Source: Luminiphilus sp. (GTDB lineage Bacteria; Pseudomonadota; Gammaproteobacteria; Pseudomonadales; Halieaceae). Taken from it: DNA of 9,146 nucleotides. Positions 6,006-9,146 of the stretch are shown here, one piece after another. Where the stretch lies: NCBI GenBank assembly GCA_024638905.1, contig JAHEJH010000032.1, positions 1 through 9,146 on the forward strand, read 5' to 3'. The translations under genes and the position numbers were made by a program. Each line of letters opens with the position of its first letter. Position 1 is the stretch's first letter. The notes below the pieces were generated by a model, which saw only the letters and a program-made list of their open reading frames with translations, was not told where the DNA came from and did not search any database.

Positions 6006-6029
6006 ACCCGATCCCCCCTGTGTTATTCT
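6003..6029 (+). promoter_or_regulatory. Possible sigma70-type promoter for hisZ-purA
   Basis: TTTACC (6003-6008) and TATTCT (6024-6029) each match four of six consensus positions of the -35 and -10 boxes, and they lie between the hflC hairpin and the hisZ start at 6076. The spacer is 15 nt, two short of optimum. Location is good and sequence is weak, so this is a tentative call. Confidence 0.3.
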
Positions 6030-6075
6030 CCGTGTGAGCGCTTTCTGCGGCACCACATCCTGACGGAAAAACACG

Positions 6076-7248
6076 ATGAGCACTGAAAATCGCTGGCTTT
6101 TGCCAGAGGGTATTGACGAGCTGTTGCCCGAACGCGCGGGACAGCTGGAAGCCCTCCGACGCCGCCTGCTGGACCAATGTGCCACGTGGGGTTACCGCTA
6201 TGTCATCCCGCCGTTGGTCGAATTTACTGACTCGCTGCTCATCGGCCTGGGTGCTGATCTCGATGTGGTGACCTGCAAGTTCACCGATCAGATGAGCGGC
6301 CGAATGCTCGGTGTTAGAGCCGACATCACGCCGCAGACAGCCCGAATGGATGCGCATAGTTTGGCCGAGGAGGGCGTGACACGGCTTTGCTACGCCGGGT
6401 CGACGCTGCAAAGCACCGCGCAGTCTGTGATCAGCGGACGGGCACCGATTCAACTGGGCGCAGAACTGTTTGGCAGTAGCGCTATCGAGGCCGACAGCGA
6501 AATCATTGGTCTGATGCTGACTACATTTGAGTGCGCCGGCGTCAGTCGTCCTCTCACCCTCGATATCGGCCACATCGGTATCTACGATGCACTGTTCTCC
6601 GACGCCGGTCTCGACCCCGAGCTGGAAAATCAGGTATTCGATGCGCTGCAAAGAAAGTCGACTCCCGACATCGAGCGGTTGTCTGCTTCATTACCTGCGA
6701 GAGAGGCTGAGCGATTGGCGCGCCTGGTATCGCTACACGGCTCCCCTGATGTGCTGGCCTCGGCCCGGGCGGCGTTTCCCGACGAACCGGCCGTGATGGC
6801 GGCGCTCGATCAGCTCGATACGGTGCTGGCCGGGGTGCAGCGGGCATTTCCTGACGTCGGTGTGTACGTGGATCTCACGGAGCTTCGTGGCTTTCGATAC
6901 CACACGGGGTTGGTGTTTGCTGTCTATCTGGAGGGCCGCGGGTCAGCGGTCGCCAAAGGAGGGCGTTACGACAACATTGGCGCTGTCTTTGGCCGTGACC
7001 GGCCGGCCACGGGGTTTGCGATAGACCTCAAGGCTTTGATCGATGATGTGCAGCAGAATGAGACCACCGACGCACCGGTGATAGCGCCGCAGTCCGATGA
7101 TGCCGGGCTCAGGGCTGCCGTGACTGCGTTGCGATCGGCCGGCCGCACAGTGGTGATGGATGTTGCCCCCGGTGTCGATTTACCTGATGTGGAGCGACTG
7201 GTCTTGAGAGACGGAGAGTGGATTATCGAAGGGAGCAGCGCCTCGTGA
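6076..7248 (+). CDS. hisZ: ATP phosphoribosyltransferase regulatory subunit HisZ
   Basis: HisZ is a catalytically inactive paralogue of histidyl-tRNA synthetase. It pairs with the short form of HisG to make an active, histidine-regulated ATP phosphoribosyltransferase, the first step of histidine biosynthesis. The 390-residue product has the class II synthetase-like fold signatures: GYRYVIPPLVEFTDSLL (39-55), the motif-2-like stretch GRMLGVRADITPQTARMDAH (75-94), QLGAELFG (126-133), DLTELRGFRYHTG (266-278) and GGRYDN (295-300). It lacks a C-terminal anticodon-binding domain of HisRS type, and its length and hisZ-purA location fit HisZ rather than HisS. ATG 6076 is preceded by a modest GGAAAA (6065-6070). 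The TGA overlaps the purA GTG. No hisG is present in this window, so its partner must be encoded elsewhere. Confidence 0.95.
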   Translation: MSTENRWLLPEGIDELLPERAGQLEALRRRLLDQCATWGYRYVIPPLVEFTDSLLIGLGADLDVVTCKFTDQMSGRMLGVRADITPQTARMDAHSLAEEGVTRLCYAGSTLQSTAQSVISGRAPIQLGAELFGSSAIEADSEIIGLMLTTFECAGVSRPLTLDIGHIGIYDALFSDAGLDPELENQVFDALQRKSTPDIERLSASLPAREAERLARLVSLHGSPDVLASARAAFPDEPAVMAALDQLDTVLAGVQRAFPDVGVYVDLTELRGFRYHTGLVFAVYLEGRGSAVAKGGRYDNIGAVFGRDRPATGFAIDLKALIDDVQQNETTDAPVIAPQSDDAGLRAAVTALRSAGRTVVMDVAPGVDLPDVERLVLRDGEWIIEGSSAS

Positions 7249-8540
7249 GTCATAACGTGGTCATTCTCGGCACCCAGTGGGGCGATGAGGGTAAGGGCAA
7301 GATCGTTGATTTGCTGACCGAGCAGGCCGATGCGGTGGTGCGCTTTCAGGGTGGACACAATGCTGGCCATACCTTGGTGATAGGCGGGGAAAAGACCGTG
7401 TTGCATCTGATTCCGTCGGGTGTGCTGCGCGCGGGGGTGCAATGTTTGATCGGTAATGGTGTGGTGCTCTCGCCTGAGGCATTGCTCAAGGAGATCGATA
7501 CGCTGGAAACCAGCGGTGTGCCGGTGCAGGACCGGCTGAAGATCTCGGCCGCCTGTCCTTTGATCCTGCCCTACCATGTGGCGCTTGATCAGGCCCGAGA
7601 GGCACGGCGGGGCGAGAACAAGATCGGGACGACGGGCCGCGGTATTGGCCCCTGCTATGAAGACAAGGCGGCGCGCAGGGCGCTCCGACTGGGCGACTTG
7701 CGCGACGCCTCACGGTTCGCTAGGTCGCTTGAAGAAGTGCTGGATTATCACAACCATGTTCTGGCGCACTATTACGGTGTGGCCACGCTTGAGTTGTCAG
7801 CGGTGCTGGACGAGGCGCTGGCCCACGGCGAGCGCCTGATGCCGATGATGGCGGACGTCACTTCACTGCTTCATGAGTACCGTAAGACGCAGGCGCGCCT
7901 GTTGTTCGAGGGTGCCCAGGGTTCTTTGCTCGACATCGATCATGGCACCTACCCGTTTGTGACGAGTTCCAATACGACGGCGGGTGGTACCGCGACCGGG
8001 TCAGGATTTGGCCCACTGTTTTTGGACTATGTGCTCGGTATCACGAAGGCCTATACCACGCGGGTGGGCTCCGGACCTTTCCCCACCGAGCTATTTGATG
8101 AGATCGGCCTCCGGCTGGCGGAGCGGGGACACGAATTTGGCGCCACGACCGGGCGCCCTCGACGTTGCGGCTGGTTCGACGCCGTGGCGTTGCGCACGGC
8201 GGTGAATATCAACTCGTTGTCGGGCCTTTGCCTGACCAAGCTTGACGTGTTGGACGGGTTGGAGGAAATCTCTGTTTGCGTGGGCTATACCAATGACTCG
8301 GGTGAGACAGTGGCCAACCCCATCGATGCAGTGGACTACGAGAATTTGAGACCGGTTTACGAGACATTGCCCGGGTGGAGCGATTCCACCGTGGGCCTGA
8401 AGTCTCTGGATGCGCTACCCGCCAATGCCAGAGCTTATATCAGCCGGCTCGAGGAGCTGGTGGGTGCGCCCATCGACATTATTTCAACTGGCCCCGATCG
8501 TGAGGAGACCATACTCCTGCGACATCCGTTCGGCGGCTGA
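7245..8540 (+). CDS. purA: Adenylosuccinate synthetase PurA
   Basis: PurA joins IMP and aspartate using GTP to form adenylosuccinate, the committed step to AMP. The 431-residue product is within one residue of E. coli PurA and aligns along its whole length. Visible are the GTP/IMP loop QWGDEGKGK (11-19) with catalytic Asp14, GGHNAGHT with catalytic His42, IGTTGRGIGP (127-136), FEGAQG (221-226), VTSSNTTAGG (239-248), ATTGRPRRCGW (300-310), TKLDVLDG (331-338, base recognition) and STGPDRE (414-420). I chose GTG 7245, which gives the family's normal N-terminus, overlaps the hisZ stop as GTGA and lies about 9 nt after AAGGGAG (7229-7235). A longer in-frame start at 7218 adds nine residues unlike the family. 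Translation should be coupled to hisZ. Confidence 0.99.
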   Translation: MSHNVVILGTQWGDEGKGKIVDLLTEQADAVVRFQGGHNAGHTLVIGGEKTVLHLIPSGVLRAGVQCLIGNGVVLSPEALLKEIDTLETSGVPVQDRLKISAACPLILPYHVALDQAREARRGENKIGTTGRGIGPCYEDKAARRALRLGDLRDASRFARSLEEVLDYHNHVLAHYYGVATLELSAVLDEALAHGERLMPMMADVTSLLHEYRKTQARLLFEGAQGSLLDIDHGTYPFVTSSNTTAGGTATGSGFGPLFLDYVLGITKAYTTRVGSGPFPTELFDEIGLRLAERGHEFGATTGRPRRCGWFDAVALRTAVNINSLSGLCLTKLDVLDGLEEISVCVGYTNDSGETVANPIDAVDYENLRPVYETLPGWSDSTVGLKSLDALPANARAYISRLEELVGAPIDIISTGPDREETILLRHPFGG

Positions 8541-8543
8541 CGA

Positions 8544-9146
8544 GTGCTACTGCTCAGCAAAATTCTTTCACCGCTGGTTTACCCTCTTTCTCTTTGCCTG
8601 CTGCTGCTCGTGTTAGCGATGCTGTTGCGGATGCGGGGTGCCCGCGGCGGTGCGAATAGCCTCACGCTCTTGGCAACGGCGTGGCTGTATTTTTGTGCCA
8701 CGGAGTGGGGCGCAACCGCGTTATTAACCCCACTTGAGGTGGCCTACCCCGCGTTTGCCAATGAGGAACTGCCAACTGCCGAGGCGATTGTCGTTTTAGG
8801 TGGCGCCGTCACCGGTGAATCCCGCTTTGGTCAGGGCGGCGATTTCAACCAGGCGGCTGATCGGCTCTGGCGCGCGGCAACGCTGTATCAATCACAGAAA
8901 GCCCCCTTGTTGGTGCTATCGGGTGGCACAACGCTGCCGGGCGGACTGCCCGAGTCTCAGCTGATGGCGCAAAAGCTCAGAGCGCTCGGCATCCCGGACG
9001 CCGTGCTGATGCAGGAGGCCGAGAGCCGCACGACCCGGGAGAACGCCCAATACACGCAGGCACTGCTCGAGCGACAGCGCATTAACCATATTCTGCTGGT
9101 GACCAGTGCCAGCCACATGCGACGCGCCTCTGCCGTATTCGCAGCG
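8544..9146 (+). CDS. YdcF/ElyC-like (DUF218) membrane protein, 5' part (runs off window)
   Basis: The frame starts with GTG at 8544, 3 nt after the purA stop, and stays open for 201 codons to the window edge. Two hydrophobic segments lie at about residues 8-29 and 39-62, giving a membrane anchor. A DUF218 domain follows from AEAIVVLGGAVTG (79-91), with PLLVLSGG (121-128), the TTRENAQ block (163-169) and LLVTSASHMRRA (184-195), all typical of the family. Two N-terminal helices plus this domain resemble E. coli ElyC, an envelope factor linked to peptidoglycan and lipid-carrier metabolism, more than SanA or soluble YdcF. The exact role cannot be told from sequence. There is no strong ribosome-binding site, so coupling to purA is likely. 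The in-frame ATG at 8619 would cut into the first helix and is less likely. Confidence 0.85.
   Translation, partial: MLLLSKILSPLVYPLSLCLLLLVLAMLLRMRGARGGANSLTLLATAWLYFCATEWGATALLTPLEVAYPAFANEELPTAEAIVVLGGAVTGESRFGQGGDFNQAADRLWRAATLYQSQKAPLLVLSGGTTLPGGLPESQLMAQKLRALGIPDAVLMQEAESRTTRENAQYTQALLERQRINHILLVTSASHMRRASAVFAA

Noticed and set aside
6004..6651. Long minus-strand open frame opposite hisZ (and similar ones opposite miaA and hflK)
   Set aside because: They lie antisense to clearly conserved genes, lack ribosome-binding sites and show no recognisable domain; they are frame shadows of GC-rich coding DNA.

Overview
This window is a stretch of ordinary gammaproteobacterial chromosome, with every gene on the + strand. 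Reading left to right it holds the 3' part of mutL, then miaA, hfq, hflX, hflK, hflC, hisZ, purA and the first 201 codons of a YdcF/ElyC-family (DUF218) membrane protein. This order is the classic mutL-miaA-hfq-hflX-hflKC-(hisZ)-purA cluster. The DNA is clearly GC-rich by eye. An Hfq nearly identical to the E. coli core, a MutL of the endonuclease type, a short HflC and a hisZ just before purA point to a Pseudomonas-like or marine (Cellvibrionales/Halieaceae-like) gammaproteobacterium rather than an enteric one. I cannot name the genus. No mobile element, CRISPR array, tRNA or rRNA is visible.

Layout. Block 1 is mutL-miaA (mismatch repair and tRNA i6A37 modification), joined by a 2-nt gap and closed by a strong intrinsic terminator with a UUCG loop (2023-2045). 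Block 2 is hfq-hflX. It starts after a roughly 100-nt leader that can fold, and a second hairpin sits in the short hfq-hflX gap. A 247-nt gap (3680-3926) follows. It holds several hairpins and a candidate 29-codon small ORF with an excellent Shine-Dalgarno sequence, ending just before the hflK ribosome-binding site. Block 3 is hflK-hflC (2-nt gap), the membrane SPFH complex that modulates FtsH, closed by a GC-rich hairpin (5980-5998). Block 4 is hisZ-purA-ydcF-like: hisZ and purA overlap by 4 nt (GTGA), and the YdcF-like gene begins 3 nt after purA.

Functionally the genes cover DNA repair, tRNA modification, sRNA-based regulation, ribosome rescue or heat-stress GTPase activity, membrane proteolysis control, and the first step of histidine synthesis coupled to AMP synthesis. 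All protein-coding genes look intact. The least explained part is the hflX-hflK gap with its hairpins and small ORF. I see no evidence of a wholly new multi-gene system; the items worth a second look are small: that leader region, the hfq leader and terminator, and a shortened loop in MiaA.
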